Positions 10,692 to 24,321 of a stretch of DNA of 61,274 nucleotides are shown here, piece after piece. The number at the start of each line of letters is the position of its first letter. Positions within the stretch are counted from its first letter, which is position 1. The position numbers were made by a program, and so were the translations under genes. The notes beneath the pieces were generated by a model. The model was not told the DNA's origin. It did not search any database and was given only the letters and a program-made list of their open reading frames with translations. This DNA comes from an uncultured Aquabacterium sp. (GTDB lineage: Bacteria; Pseudomonadota; Gammaproteobacteria; Burkholderiales; Burkholderiaceae_C). The stretch spans positions 1 to 61,274 of the forward strand of contig NZ_CANBCC010000016.1 of the NCBI RefSeq assembly GCF_947366995.1, given 5' to 3'.

Positions 10692-10892
10692 TCAGGCCTT
10701 GGTCTGGTAGACGTAGGGCTTCTGGGGCACACGGGCCTCGCGCCAGTCCTGCTGGGCCTCGCGGTCGATGGCCTTGTCCCACAGCAGGCCACGGCCTTCG
10801 CGCTGACGGGCTTCCAGCTGGGGGTCACGCTGCTTGAGGCTGTCGATGAACTGCGTCGCGTCGGACTTGTAGGGTTTCCAGAAAAGCGGCAT
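10692..10892 (-). CDS. DUF3460 family protein
   Basis: A 66-residue protein beginning MPLFWKPYKSDATQFIDSLK and containing the QREGRGLLWDK motif typical of DUF3460, a small family common in Betaproteobacteria and usually beside scpA, as here. Function unknown; no signal peptide or membrane helix. The start at 10892 fits family length; an upstream in-frame ATG at 10946 would add 18 unrelated residues. Confidence 0.88.
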   Translation of the reverse strand: MPLFWKPYKSDATQFIDSLKQRDPQLEARQREGRGLLWDKAIDREAQQDWREARVPQKPYVYQTKA

Positions 10893-10981
10893 GGACGGTT
10901 CCAGTGAAATGAACGTGGAGCAACCTGACATTTTATCGGCCCGCATGGCTCTGGTGTGCCCCGGAACGACACAATTCGTCC

Positions 10982-12022
10982 ATGCAGGAAATCGAGCTGA
11001 AATTCCAGATCCCGGCCGACGCGCTGGACGCCGTGCGGGCCGCCGTGGCCGCCCTTCCCGGCGGCGAGGCGCCGCCGCAGGTGCTGCAGGCCGCCTACTT
11101 CGACACGCCGGACCGCAAACTGGCGCGCGCCCGGGCGGCGTTGCGCGTGCGACGCGAAGACGACGAGCGGGTGCAGACCCTCAAGGCGGCTGGCGTCAAC
11201 GCCCTGACCCGGCTGGAAGACAACCGGACGGTGCCCCCCGCGGCCGACGGGCAGGCGCCCTGGCCTGACCTCGCGCTGCACGAGGGCGAAGCCCGCGCCG
11301 CACTGATGCGCGATCTGGCCTGGAACCCGGACACCGACCCGCAGGGCGCGCAGACCGGGCTGCAGGCGCTGTACCGCACCGACATCCGCCGGCGTCGCGC
11401 CCGCGTGCCGGTCACGGCCGCTGGGCAGACGCTGGGCACGGTCGAGCTGGCCCTGGACGAGGGCTGGATCGAGGCCGGCACGCTGCGGCGGCCGGTGTGC
11501 GAACTGGAGATCGAACTGGTGGACGGCGCGCCCGCCGCCGTGCTCGCGGCCGCCCGGGACTGGGTGACCGCGCACGGCCTGTGGCTCGATGCCCAGACCA
11601 AGGCCCACCGCGGCGACCAGCTGGCCCGTGAGGCCGCGTGCGGCACGCCGAGCCCGGTGCCGCCCGTGCGCCGACGGACACCCTCCCCCCGCCCGGGCAC
11701 ACCCGCCACGCCGGACGCACGTCGGGTGGCCGCGCTGAACGCCGCACTGGAACAGGTCGGCCTGAACCTCAGCGAAGTGGCTGTGGGCGAAACATCGGAC
11801 GTGCGCGCCTGGGTGCGCGCCGCGGCGGTGGGCTTGCGCCGCCTGCAATGGCTCGCGTTGCCCGACGACCTGACCGGCGAAGTGACGGCGCTCTACCGCG
11901 CGCTGCGGCCGGCACCGCGGCAACTGGCGTCCGGCAATGAGGCGGTGACGCTGGCGAGGTCCACCGACACCACCCTGCTGCAGCTCGACCTGCTGGCCCG
12001 CCTGCTGCAGCCGGTCGCATGA
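10982..12022 (+). CDS. CYTH-domain triphosphatase with short C-terminal tail
   Basis: A 346-residue protein starting MQEIELKFQI, the ExExK motif of CYTH triphosphate tunnel enzymes. Further CYTH residues follow in FDTPDRKLARARAALRVRRED and CELEIELVDG. By comparison with E. coli YgiF it probably cleaves inorganic triphosphate. YgiF-like proteins usually carry a ~250-residue CHAD domain after CYTH; here only ~110 residues remain (from ~235, ALNAALEQVGLNLSEV onward) without the conserved His pattern, so CHAD is truncated or highly diverged. The gene is divergent from DUF3460-scpA across 89 bases. Confidence 0.82.
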   Translation: MQEIELKFQIPADALDAVRAAVAALPGGEAPPQVLQAAYFDTPDRKLARARAALRVRREDDERVQTLKAAGVNALTRLEDNRTVPPAADGQAPWPDLALHEGEARAALMRDLAWNPDTDPQGAQTGLQALYRTDIRRRRARVPVTAAGQTLGTVELALDEGWIEAGTLRRPVCELEIELVDGAPAAVLAAARDWVTAHGLWLDAQTKAHRGDQLAREAACGTPSPVPPVRRRTPSPRPGTPATPDARRVAALNAALEQVGLNLSEVAVGETSDVRAWVRAAAVGLRRLQWLALPDDLTGEVTALYRALRPAPRQLASGNEAVTLARSTDTTLLQLDLLARLLQPVA

Positions 12023-12045
12023 TCGCCTGACGCACCACGACCATG

Positions 12046-12073
12046 AAAAACGGCCAGGGAACACCGGGCCGTT
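12046..12073 (-). terminator. Terminator for metG (bidirectional position)
   Basis: Stem AACGGCC / GGCCGTT with an 11-base loop, between the convergent CYTH and metG genes. Read on the minus strand it ends in TTTTT, so it is mainly a metG terminator; on the plus strand the tail is TTCTTCCT, so it may also stop the CYTH transcript. Confidence 0.8.
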
Positions 12074-12095
12074 CTTCCTCCGTCAGCGCGCGGGC

Positions 12096-14171
12096 TCAGC
12101 GAATTCGCATGCCGGGCTCCGCGCCCGGGAAGGGTTCGAGCACATACACGCCCGGGTTGGCCTTTTCATCGGCGTGCGACGCGGCCAGCACCATGCCTTC
12201 GCTCACACCGAACTTCATCTTGCGCGGCGCCAGGTTGGCCACCAGCACGGTCAGCTTGCCGATCAGCTGCTCGGGCTGGTAGGCCTCCTTGATGCCGCTG
12301 AACACGTTGCGGTGGCGGCCCTCGCCCACGTCCAGCGTCAGGCGCAGCAGCTTGGTGCTGCCTTCCACGTGCTCGGCGTTCACGATCTTCGCAATGCGCA
12401 GGTCCACCTTCACGAAGTCGTCGATGGTGATGGTGGGGGCAATGTCTTCGCCACCGGGCTTGGGCAACTCGACCACCGGCGCCGGCGGCGGCTCGAACAG
12501 GGCGTCGAGCATCTTCACGTCCACGCGCTGCATCAGGTGCTGGTAGGCGCCGATGGTGTGCGTACCCAGCAGCTGTTCGGCGCTGGCAAACGTCAGCGGC
12601 GCCACCTTCAGGAAGGCTTCGACGTTGGCCGCCACGGCCGGCAGCACGGGCTTCAGGTAGATGCTCAGCAGGCGGAAGGCCTCGATGCACACGGTGCAGA
12701 CTTCCTGCAGGCGGGCGTCCATGCCTTCCTGCTTGGCCAGCTCCCAGGGCTTGTTGGCGTCGACGTACTCGTTCACGCGGTCGGCCAGCAGCATGATCTC
12801 GCGCAGCACCTTGCCCAGCTCGCGGGCTTCGTACTGCTCGACGATGCTGGCGCGACCGGCCTGCAGCGTGGCCAGCAGCTGCTTGCCATCGTCGCCCAGC
12901 GACGCGGTCAGCTCGCCTTCAAAGCGCTTGGCGATGAAGCCTGCAGCCCGGCTGGCGATGTTGACGAACTTGCCGATCAGGTCGGAGTTGACCCGGGCCA
13001 TGAAGTCGTCCTTGTTGAAGTCGATGTCTTCGACGTTCGCATTGAGCTTGGCGGCGATGTAGTAGCGCAGCCATTCGGGATTCATGCCGATGCTCAGGTA
13101 CTTGAGCGGGTCGAGGCCGGTGCCACGGCTCTTGGACATCTTCTCGCCGTTGTTCACGGTCATGAACCCGTGCACGTTCACCTGGTTCGGCAGCTTGCGG
13201 CCACTGAACTGCAGCATCGCGGGCCAGAACAGGGTGTGGAAGTAGGTGATGTCCTTGCCGATGAAGTGCACCTGCTCCACGGCCGGGTCGGCCATGAACT
13301 CGTCGAACGAGCGGGCCTCACCGTACTTGGCCTTCGGGCCGCCGGCTGCGAAATAGCTCTTGAGCGAAGCCAGGTAGCCGATCGGCGCGTCCAGCCACAC
13401 ATAGAAGTACTTGCCGGGTGCGCCGGGGATTTCGATGCCGAAGTAAGGCGCGTCGCGGCTGATGTCCCAGTCGCCCAGGCCACCCTCGCCGTTCTCGTCC
13501 TTGGTGAACCACTCCTTGATCTTCTTGCTGACGGCCGGCTGCAGCTTGCCGTCCTGCGTCCACTCCTGCAGGAAGTTCAGGCAGCGCGGGTCGGACAGCT
13601 TGAAGAAGTAGTGGTCCGAGGTCTTGAGCACCGGCGTGGCGCCCGACAGGGCCGAGTACGGGTTCTTCAGCTCGGTGGGCGCGTACACGGCGCCGCACAC
13701 CTCGCACGAATCACCGTACTGGTCCTTGGCCGCGCACTTCGGGCACTCGCCCTTGATGAATCGGTCGGCCAGGAACATGCCCTTTTCGGGGTCGAAGAAC
13801 TGCTGAACAGGGCGCACGTCGATCAGGCCCTGGTCCTTCAGGGCCAGGTAGATGCTCTGCGCCAGCTCGTGGTTCTCCGGGCTGTCCGTCGACGACCAGT
13901 GGTCGAAGCTGATGTGGAAGCCGTCCAGATACGGCTTGCGGCCGGCGGCAATGTCGGCCACGAACTGCTGCGGGGTCTTGCCGACCTTCTGTGCCGCGAT
14001 CATGATGGGCGCGCCGTGGGCGTCGTCGGCCCCCACGAAGTGTACCTGGTGGCCCTGCATGCGCTGGAACCGCACCCAGATGTCGGCCTGGATGTACTCC
14101 ATGATGTGGCCGATGTGGAAGTGGCCGTTGGCGTAGGGCAGCGCGGTGGTGACGAAGAGCTGGCGTGGCAT
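12096..14171 (-). CDS. metG: Methionyl-tRNA synthetase
   Basis: A 691-residue class I synthetase charging tRNA-Met. [11 protein letters not shown] (residues 11-21) is the HIGH motif, the knuckle CPKC / CEVC supplies the four zinc cysteines, and KMSKS is at ~344-348. After the anticodon-binding domain a C-terminal EMAP/Trbp111 tRNA-binding domain starts near [23 protein letters not shown], giving the dimeric long form. ATG at 14171 ([16 protein letters not shown]) matches the family; an open stretch to 14225 adds 18 non-conserved residues. It is divergent from apbC. Confidence 0.98.
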   Translation of the reverse strand: MPRQLFVTTALPYANGHFHIGHIMEYIQADIWVRFQRMQGHQVHFVGADDAHGAPIMIAAQKVGKTPQQFVADIAAGRKPYLDGFHISFDHWSSTDSPENHELAQSIYLALKDQGLIDVRPVQQFFDPEKGMFLADRFIKGECPKCAAKDQYGDSCEVCGAVYAPTELKNPYSALSGATPVLKTSDHYFFKLSDPRCLNFLQEWTQDGKLQPAVSKKIKEWFTKDENGEGGLGDWDISRDAPYFGIEIPGAPGKYFYVWLDAPIGYLASLKSYFAAGGPKAKYGEARSFDEFMADPAVEQVHFIGKDITYFHTLFWPAMLQFSGRKLPNQVNVHGFMTVNNGEKMSKSRGTGLDPLKYLSIGMNPEWLRYYIAAKLNANVEDIDFNKDDFMARVNSDLIGKFVNIASRAAGFIAKRFEGELTASLGDDGKQLLATLQAGRASIVEQYEARELGKVLREIMLLADRVNEYVDANKPWELAKQEGMDARLQEVCTVCIEAFRLLSIYLKPVLPAVAANVEAFLKVAPLTFASAEQLLGTHTIGAYQHLMQRVDVKMLDALFEPPPAPVVELPKPGGEDIAPTITIDDFVKVDLRIAKIVNAEHVEGSTKLLRLTLDVGEGRHRNVFSGIKEAYQPEQLIGKLTVLVANLAPRKMKFGVSEGMVLAASHADEKANPGVYVLEPFPGAEPGMRIR

Positions 14172-14298
14172 GGTGCGTGGCAGGCGGCATCCGGGCCCCG
14201 GCCGACGCGTCGATGCGACGGACACAAGACCCTGCGTTCAATCTGGAGGGAGTTCGCGATTTTAGGCCGCGCTAGACTGACCAGCCGGAAAGAATTGC
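14172..14298. promoter_or_regulatory. Divergent metG / apbC promoter region
   Basis: The 127-base gap between divergent metG and apbC. TAAAAT on the minus strand (14259-14264) and TAGACT on the plus strand (14273-14278) are -10-like hexamers. No convincing -35 boxes are visible. The position makes promoter activity near certain; the exact boxes are guesses. Confidence 0.4.
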
Positions 14299-15423
14299 AT
14301 GCAGTCCACCATGAACGCCCCCACGCCCCTCGAGACCGCCGCCCTTGACGCCCTGCGCACCGTCACCGACCCGCTGACCGGCCAGGACTGGGTGAGCACC
14401 CGCCACCTCCAGTCGCTCACCGTCGACCGGGGTGTGGCCCGCGTGGCGATCTCGCTGGGCTACCCGGCGCGTTCGCAGTGGCCGGCCTACACGGCCCTGG
14501 TGGACGCCGCCCTGAAGGGCGTCCCCGGCATCACCGGCGTGGACGTGAGCTGGCGCACCGACATCCGCACCCACGCCGCCACGCGCGGCCAGACCTTGCT
14601 GCCCGGCGTGAAGAACATCCTGGCCGTGGCCTCCGGCAAGGGCGGCGTCGGCAAGAGCACCACCGCCGTCAATCTGGCGCTGTCGCTGGCTGCAGAAGGT
14701 GCCCGCGTCGGCATGCTGGACGCCGACATCTACGGCCCCAGCCAGCCCATGATGCTGGGCCTGAGCGGCAAGCCCGAGAGCCCGGATGGCAAGACCATCA
14801 ACCCACCGACCAACCATGGGCTGCAGATGATGTCGATGGGGCTGCTGGTCGAGAACCAGTCCGCCACCATTTGGCGCGGCCCGATGGCCAGCCAGGCCTT
14901 CGACCAGCTGCTGCGCCTCACCAACTGGGGTCACGCGGACGAGCCGCTCGACTACCTTGTGGTCGACCTGCCACCCGGCACCGGCGACATCCACCTGAGC
15001 ATCTGCCAGCGCTCGCCGCTGACGGCCGCCGTCATCGTGACCACGCCGCAGGACATTGCCTTGCTGGACGCGAAGAAGGGCCTGCAGATGTTCGAGAAGG
15101 TCAGCGTGCCCGTGCTCGGCGTGGTCGAGAACATGGCCGTGTTCTGCTGCCCGAACTGCGGCCACCAGGAGCACATCTTTGGCGAGGACGGCGGCAAGCG
15201 CATGGCGGCCGAGTTCAATGTGCCCTTGCTCGGCTCGATGCCGCTGAACCTCAAGATCCGACAGCAGGCCGACAGCGGCCAGCCGACGCTGGTGGCCGAA
15301 CGCGATGGGGAACTGGCTGGGCTGTACAAGGCCATGGCACGCCAGGCTGCGGCCCTGATGTCCAAGCTGCCCAAGGACTACTCCAGCAAGCTGCCCGGTG
15401 TCACCGTGCAGCCCAAAGCCTGA
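14299..15423 (+). CDS. apbC: Iron-sulfur cluster carrier ATPase ApbC/Mrp
   Basis: A 374-residue P-loop ATPase that carries and transfers 4Fe-4S clusters. The N-terminal ~100 residues are a DUF59 (MIP18-like) domain; the deviant Walker A SGKGGVGKSTTAVNLAL follows at ~112-128; MLDADIYGPSQPMMLG and VVDLPPGTGDIHL are the switch motifs; the CPNC pair near residue 284 ligates the bridging cluster. Start ATG at 14299; a second ATG at 14311 (MNAPTP) is possible. ApbC next to metG is common in proteobacteria. Confidence 0.96.
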   Translation: MQSTMNAPTPLETAALDALRTVTDPLTGQDWVSTRHLQSLTVDRGVARVAISLGYPARSQWPAYTALVDAALKGVPGITGVDVSWRTDIRTHAATRGQTLLPGVKNILAVASGKGGVGKSTTAVNLALSLAAEGARVGMLDADIYGPSQPMMLGLSGKPESPDGKTINPPTNHGLQMMSMGLLVENQSATIWRGPMASQAFDQLLRLTNWGHADEPLDYLVVDLPPGTGDIHLSICQRSPLTAAVIVTTPQDIALLDAKKGLQMFEKVSVPVLGVVENMAVFCCPNCGHQEHIFGEDGGKRMAAEFNVPLLGSMPLNLKIRQQADSGQPTLVAERDGELAGLYKAMARQAAALMSKLPKDYSSKLPGVTVQPKA

Positions 15424-15435
15424 CCTTTGCCGCCC

Positions 15436-18024
15436 ATGCTGCCCAACAGCCCACCCGCGGTCGATGACGCCTGGTTCGATCTGGTGCCGCTGGCCCTGAT
15501 CGAGTTCGACGAACAAGGCCGGGTGCAACGGGCCAACGCGGCGCTCGCGGCGCTGCTGGACGCGCCCCCGACGGCGGGCAGCGACCTGCAGCAGGCTCAC
15601 GCTGCCGTGCAGCGACTGTGCGGCTGGGACGCCCCCTTGACCCTGATGGCGCTGGCGGCAGGCGACACCCCGATGCAGGCCCAGGTCACGGTGCCTCGCG
15701 CCGGCCAACCGACCATCGCGCTTCACAGCCAGGTGTGGGCGACCGATAGCCCGCAGGGCCGGCGCTTCCTCTGCGCCATCCGGGAGGCCGCGCTCACGCG
15801 CCCCCTTCCCGCCCAGGCCAGCGGGCTCACTGCGCAGCAAGGCCAGTTGCTGTACGAGCTGGCAACCATCCTCGAAAGCTCTCCCGCCGGCATCGCCTAT
15901 CTGCGCGACAACACCCTGGTGCGCTGCAACCGCCGGTTCGAGCGCATGCTCGGCATCCAGCCGGGCACCATGACGGGCCAGAGCCTCGACACCCTGCTCG
16001 AAAGCGATCCCCGCATCAACCACGTGGTGGCCCGCGCCACTGCTGAGTTGATGAATGACGGCCAGTTCGAAAACGAGCTGGAGATCAGCGTCCCCGGCCT
16101 CACGCCGCGCTGCTACACGCTGTCGATCCGGAGGCTGGGGCAGTCTGTTCAGCCGCTGGAGGTGATCGCAGTCCTGTCGGACGTGACCCGGCTGCGCACC
16201 CAGCAGGCGCAACTCGAGGCACTGGGCCGCGATCGGGACCTGATGTTCTCACTGTCGGGGGTCGGCATCGCGTTCGTCCGCGACGGGCTCATCCAGAGCG
16301 CCAACCCTGCCCTCTCGCACCTGATCGAGGCAGACGCGGCCACACTGGCCGGCCGACCGTTGATCAGCCTGTATGCGAACGACACCGACCAGGCCCGTGA
16401 CCCGGAGGTGATGAGCCAGTTGCGCCGACAGGGGCACTGGCATGGCGAACGCGCGCTGCGCCGCGCCAACGGCACCACGCTGTGGACGGAGATGGCCTTG
16501 CGCCTGGTGCATGCCCAGCGTGCCGAGGAGGGCTTCATCGCCTCCTTCGTCAACGTCGATGCCCGACACCGTGCAGAGCAGGATCTGACGCTGCAGGCCG
16601 ACCGCACCCGTGCCATCCTCGACTCGGTGTTCGTCGGCATCGTCACCATCGAGCGCAACGGCATCGCGTGGATGAACCGCTCTGCGCGCCGCATGTTCGG
16701 CGGCGACCTGGCCGACTTCATCGGCCAGCCACTGAGCACGGTGGCCACGCCCGACCTCGACCACCCGTTCCGGCTGACCGACTACCTCGACGAGCTGCAG
16801 GACGGCCAGTCTCACACCTTCGAATGCCAGGTGGTCGGCCGCGACGGACGTGTGTTCTGGGTGGTGGGCAACGCCGTCGTGACCTACGGCCAGCAAAACC
16901 GCCGGCAGACCACATACGCCCTGCTCGACATCGACCGCCGCCGCGAGGCGGAAGCGCAGTCCGCCGAGGCCCAGGCCACTCTGCAGCGCATCATCGAGAT
17001 GGCGCCCATGGCCATCCAGGTGGTCGACGCCGAACAGCTGACGCTGGTGCAGGCCAACCAGGCCGCTGCGGCCTACATGGCTTTGGAGACCGGCTGCGCA
17101 CTTGGCCGCACGCCCGAGGAGGTGTACGACCCCGACCGGGCGCGCGCGTTGCGGGCCGACATGCAGGCCGCACTCGATACCGGCGAAGCAATTCACCGCG
17201 AATACCTGCTGCAGGCCCGCAGTGGCCCGCAGGTGTGGGATGTCAACTACCTGCCGCTGCGTCACGAGGGCGAAGCCACCGACCAGTTGCTTGTGGTCGC
17301 CTCGGACATCACCGAGCAGCGCGCAGCCGAGAAGGCCCGCCTGGATGCCGCCATCGCGCAGCGCGAGATGCTGGTGCGTGAAGTGCACCACCGTATCAAG
17401 AACAACCTGCAAGGTGTGGCCGGCCTGCTGCAGCAGATCGCCGCCCGCAAGCCCGAGGTCGCCCCCGCGATCTCCGAGGTGGTCGGGCAGGTGCAGGCCA
17501 TTGCACAGGTCTATGGGCTGCAGGTCGGCACCGGCGGCCCGCTGCGCCTGCACAGCGTCATCGAGGCCATCGCCCAGTCGGTTCAGCGCACGTTCGGACG
17601 CCCCATCAGCCTTCAGATGGAGGGGCCACGCGCATGTGACTGGCTGCTGCCCGAGGCCGAGTCGATCCCGATCGCGCTCAGCCTCAACGAGTTGCTCACC
17701 AACGCGCACAAGCATGGGCCAGGCCCCACGCCGCTTCAGTGCATGCTGGTGTCCACCGAGCAGGCGGTGTGCATCGACATCCTGAACCCGGGGCAATTGC
17801 CGCCCGAGTTCAGCCTCGACCGGGTCCGTGGCGGGGTGTCCGGCCTCGGGCTGGTGCGTGCGCTGCTGCCGCGCCGCAGCGCCCGGCTCACACTCGCGCA
17901 GCACGGCGAGATGGTGCGCACCCGCATCGAACTGAATCCGCCGGGCATTCACCTCATCGCGCCCCCCCCACCGGTGTGCGCCGAAGGCACTGGTCAGCAG
18001 ATCACGCTTTGGCCACAATCATGA
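15436..18024 (+). CDS. Multi-PAS histidine kinase, HWE/HisKA_2 type
   Basis: An 862-residue cytosolic sensor kinase with no membrane helix. It carries about five PAS-like segments (near residues 10-110, 140-260, 265-385, 390-500 and 510-630), then REMLVREVHHRIKNNLQGV with the phosphoacceptor His at 651-652, typical of HisKA_2/HWE kinases, and a compact ATPase (ALSLNELLTNAHKHG; GGVSGLGLVRALL). ATG at 15436 is chosen over TTG at 15427. It begins 13 bases after apbC and is followed 37 bases later by an ANTAR regulator, its probable partner. The ligand is unknown. Confidence 0.88.
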   Translation: MLPNSPPAVDDAWFDLVPLALIEFDEQGRVQRANAALAALLDAPPTAGSDLQQAHAAVQRLCGWDAPLTLMALAAGDTPMQAQVTVPRAGQPTIALHSQVWATDSPQGRRFLCAIREAALTRPLPAQASGLTAQQGQLLYELATILESSPAGIAYLRDNTLVRCNRRFERMLGIQPGTMTGQSLDTLLESDPRINHVVARATAELMNDGQFENELEISVPGLTPRCYTLSIRRLGQSVQPLEVIAVLSDVTRLRTQQAQLEALGRDRDLMFSLSGVGIAFVRDGLIQSANPALSHLIEADAATLAGRPLISLYANDTDQARDPEVMSQLRRQGHWHGERALRRANGTTLWTEMALRLVHAQRAEEGFIASFVNVDARHRAEQDLTLQADRTRAILDSVFVGIVTIERNGIAWMNRSARRMFGGDLADFIGQPLSTVATPDLDHPFRLTDYLDELQDGQSHTFECQVVGRDGRVFWVVGNAVVTYGQQNRRQTTYALLDIDRRREAEAQSAEAQATLQRIIEMAPMAIQVVDAEQLTLVQANQAAAAYMALETGCALGRTPEEVYDPDRARALRADMQAALDTGEAIHREYLLQARSGPQVWDVNYLPLRHEGEATDQLLVVASDITEQRAAEKARLDAAIAQREMLVREVHHRIKNNLQGVAGLLQQIAARKPEVAPAISEVVGQVQAIAQVYGLQVGTGGPLRLHSVIEAIAQSVQRTFGRPISLQMEGPRACDWLLPEAESIPIALSLNELLTNAHKHGPGPTPLQCMLVSTEQAVCIDILNPGQLPPEFSLDRVRGGVSGLGLVRALLPRRSARLTLAQHGEMVRTRIELNPPGIHLIAPPPPVCAEGTGQQITLWPQS

Positions 18025-18061
18025 CTTTGCGCGATCGACGGGCAGCCCGCAGAGGACTTGA

Positions 18062-18673
18062 GTGAATCACAAAGGAAAAATCCTGGTGGTGGATGACGAC
18101 CGGCTGGTGCTGGCCACCCTGACGCACGGCCTGTCGCAGGCGGGCTACGACGTCATCGACGCCGACAATGGCGACGACGCCATCCTGCTCGCGCGCGAAC
18201 ACAAACCCGAACTGGCGCTGCTCGACATTCGCATGGAAGGCAAGACTGGCTTCGACGTCGCGGCCTACCTGCGCGAGTACTGCCAGATCCCGTTCATGTT
18301 CCTGTCTGCTTTTGCCGACGAAGGCACCATCAAGCAGGTCAAGGAACTGGGCGCCCTCACCTACCTCGTCAAGCCGCTCGACATCCAGCAGATCGTGCCG
18401 GCCGTCGAAGCCGCCTTTGCCAACCGAGGCCAGACGCGCGGCACGCCGGGCGAGCAGACTTCGCCCGTCAGCACGCCTGCGTCATCCTCCGATCCGCTGC
18501 ATGACCCGGTGCCACTGGCCATCGGCATCGTGATGCACCGTCACTCGCTCTCGCGCAGGCAGGCGCTTGAACGCCTGGCGCAGCAAGCGCGCACGGAAGA
18601 CCGGCCACTGGCGTCGGTGTGCGAGCGCTTGCTCAATGCCCAGGAAGTGCTGGCGGGGCTGGGCTCGCTCTAG
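18062..18673 (+). CDS. Response regulator with ANTAR RNA-binding output
   Basis: A 203-residue protein. The receiver domain occupies residues 1-125 with phospho-acceptor Asp55 (LLDIRM), the DDD acidic pocket and Lys in YLVKPLD. A Ser/Pro linker leads to an ANTAR domain at ~143-200 (LAIGIVMHRHSLSRRQALERLAQQ). ANTAR proteins such as EutV, NasR and AmiR bind paired RNA hairpins and block transcription termination; HisKA_2-type kinases are frequent partners. The start is GTG at 18062 with AGAGGA just upstream. No obvious ANTAR target (two hexanucleotide-loop hairpins) was found in the window. Confidence 0.88.
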   Translation: MNHKGKILVVDDDRLVLATLTHGLSQAGYDVIDADNGDDAILLAREHKPELALLDIRMEGKTGFDVAAYLREYCQIPFMFLSAFADEGTIKQVKELGALTYLVKPLDIQQIVPAVEAAFANRGQTRGTPGEQTSPVSTPASSSDPLHDPVPLAIGIVMHRHSLSRRQALERLAQQARTEDRPLASVCERLLNAQEVLAGLGSL

Positions 18674-18702
18674 GCTGCTGCACACGCCGCTGTCTCGCCC
18701 GG

Positions 18703-20106
18703 TCAGGCCAGTTCGCGCACGCCCTGACGCGCCAGCGCCGCTTCGCTCAACGTGAAGTAGAAGCAGGCGCCCGCCCCTGGCCGCGCCTCGGCCCACACGC
18801 GGCCGCCATGGCGGCGCACGATGTTCTGAACGCCCGCCAGGCCCACCCCCGTGCCAGGAAAGTCCTTGGCGCTGTGCAGGCGCTGAAACAGCCCGAAGAG
18901 CTTGTCCGCGTGCTGCATGTCGAAGCCTGCACCGTTGTCGCGCACGTAATACACCGGGGGGTCGGTCGCCGGCATCATGCCCACTTCCACGCGCGGCGCC
19001 TCGACCTTGGCGCTGTACTTCAGCGCGTTACCGATCAGGTTCTCCATCACGCGGCGCATCAGGGCCGGATCCGCCATGACGCGCAGCCCATCGGTCACGC
19101 TGAGGCTCACCGGAGACCTGGACGGCACCAGCAGGGCCAGTTCGCTGCCGACCTCCCGGGCCATCGTGCTGAGGTCGATCTCCTCACGCGTGACCTCGGT
19201 GCCCGCCAGTTGGGCCTGCCCCAGAATCGCGTCGATCATCCCGTTCATGCGCGCCGAGGCGGCCAGCACGCGTTCCAGATGGTCATGCCCGACGCGATCC
19301 AGAAAGCGCCCGTAGTCTTCCTTGACGATGCGCGTGAACCCTTCCACCACGCGCAACGGCGCCCGCAGATCGTGGGACAGCGCATAGCGCAAAGCTTCCT
19401 GCTCGCCCTCCGACATCGCCTGCGGTGTGGCGGCGGGGGCGCTGCCCGTCTGCTGCGGCAGCACGAGCTCGATCACGCCGTGGAAACCCAGCAATTGACC
19501 ATCGGCGCCGTAGCGCGGCGCCCCCTGAATCCGGCAGAACTCCGCCCGGTGGGCCTGCCCCAACATGCACAAGCCCGGCGGCACGGGCACCGTCAACGCA
19601 CCTGGCCACGCATCACCGTGGGTCATGCAATGTCGCATCCGCGCCAACTCGGGGTGCTGCCACACCCGCTCATCGCCCCAGCATTTCCACCAATCGTCGC
19701 GCCGGCCGAGTAATTCGGACAGCGCATTCCAATCTGTGCCGTCGGCGCCACGGGCCGGAGATTTGAGCGCGAGCAACTGATGGGCTTCGTTGGTTTGCCA
19801 ATACCAGCCGGTCAGCCATTCACGCCAACGGTCACCGAGGACTTCCTGAGGCGCGGCGGGGACCCCGTAAACGCCCCGGGGGTATTTCGGACCCACCTGC
19901 CACGGCCCCTGTTGCAGGCCCAGCCAGCCGGTGCAGACCCAGGCAAACACCCACACGGAAAATGCCCAGGCTGCACTGTCGAGATAAGCGAGAACGAGCA
20001 CACCGCAGACGGCCACGCCGAACCACCCTGCATACCAGGGCAGCCGGTGCGATAAACCGGCTGTCTTGCTCGGGGTCGAATCTTCGGGGCGCGCCATCGA
20101 AATCAT
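18703..20106 (-). CDS. Membrane sensor histidine kinase (phytochrome-type core)
   Basis: A 467-residue kinase. Two N-terminal membrane helices (~22-60; WYAGWFGVAVCGVLVLAYL and WAFSVWVFAWVCTGWLGL) are followed by a Trp-rich PAS-like region (WYWQTNEAHQLLAL; FCRIQGAPRYGADGQLLGFHGVIE), a HisKA domain (YALSHDLRAPLRVVEGF) and a HATPase (NLIGNALKYS; VRDNGAGFDM; GTGVGLAGVQNIVRRHGG). The core resembles phytochrome-like kinases, without any chromophore domain. It has no receiver. ATG at 20106 or 20097 are both possible. It converges on the ANTAR gene with a 29-base gap and diverges from the hybrid kinase, so it may share partners with either. Confidence 0.85.
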   Translation of the reverse strand: MISMARPEDSTPSKTAGLSHRLPWYAGWFGVAVCGVLVLAYLDSAAWAFSVWVFAWVCTGWLGLQQGPWQVGPKYPRGVYGVPAAPQEVLGDRWREWLTGWYWQTNEAHQLLALKSPARGADGTDWNALSELLGRRDDWWKCWGDERVWQHPELARMRHCMTHGDAWPGALTVPVPPGLCMLGQAHRAEFCRIQGAPRYGADGQLLGFHGVIELVLPQQTGSAPAATPQAMSEGEQEALRYALSHDLRAPLRVVEGFTRIVKEDYGRFLDRVGHDHLERVLAASARMNGMIDAILGQAQLAGTEVTREEIDLSTMAREVGSELALLVPSRSPVSLSVTDGLRVMADPALMRRVMENLIGNALKYSAKVEAPRVEVGMMPATDPPVYYVRDNGAGFDMQHADKLFGLFQRLHSAKDFPGTGVGLAGVQNIVRRHGGRVWAEARPGAGACFYFTLSEAALARQGVRELA

Positions 20107-20250
20107 TGTAAGGACCCCCCGCAGGGGGTTTCTTCCGCTGGTTGCAGATTTCACGAACGGGTTAAAGTCGACGTGAAGACTGCCACAGACTGCGGCAGTA
20201 TGGGAACGCTTACCGCTTCCCCGATACCGTGCTTTCACCATGACAAGGCA

Positions 20251-24317
<4,067 letters not shown>

Positions 24318-24321
<4 letters not shown>

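Noticed and set aside
12174..14348. Plus-strand 724-codon open frame opposite metG
   Set aside because: Same low-complexity His/Gln/Val/Leu composition; metG is certain on the other strand.
14272..18018. Minus-strand long frames opposite apbC and the HWE kinase
   Set aside because: Shadow frames; apbC and kinase motifs are intact on the plus strand.
20041..20063. Inverted repeat CAGCCGGT / ACCGGCTG near the start of the membrane kinase gene
   Set aside because: It lies within the coding region, and 8-bp stems are expected by chance in GC-rich DNA; no other sign of regulation.
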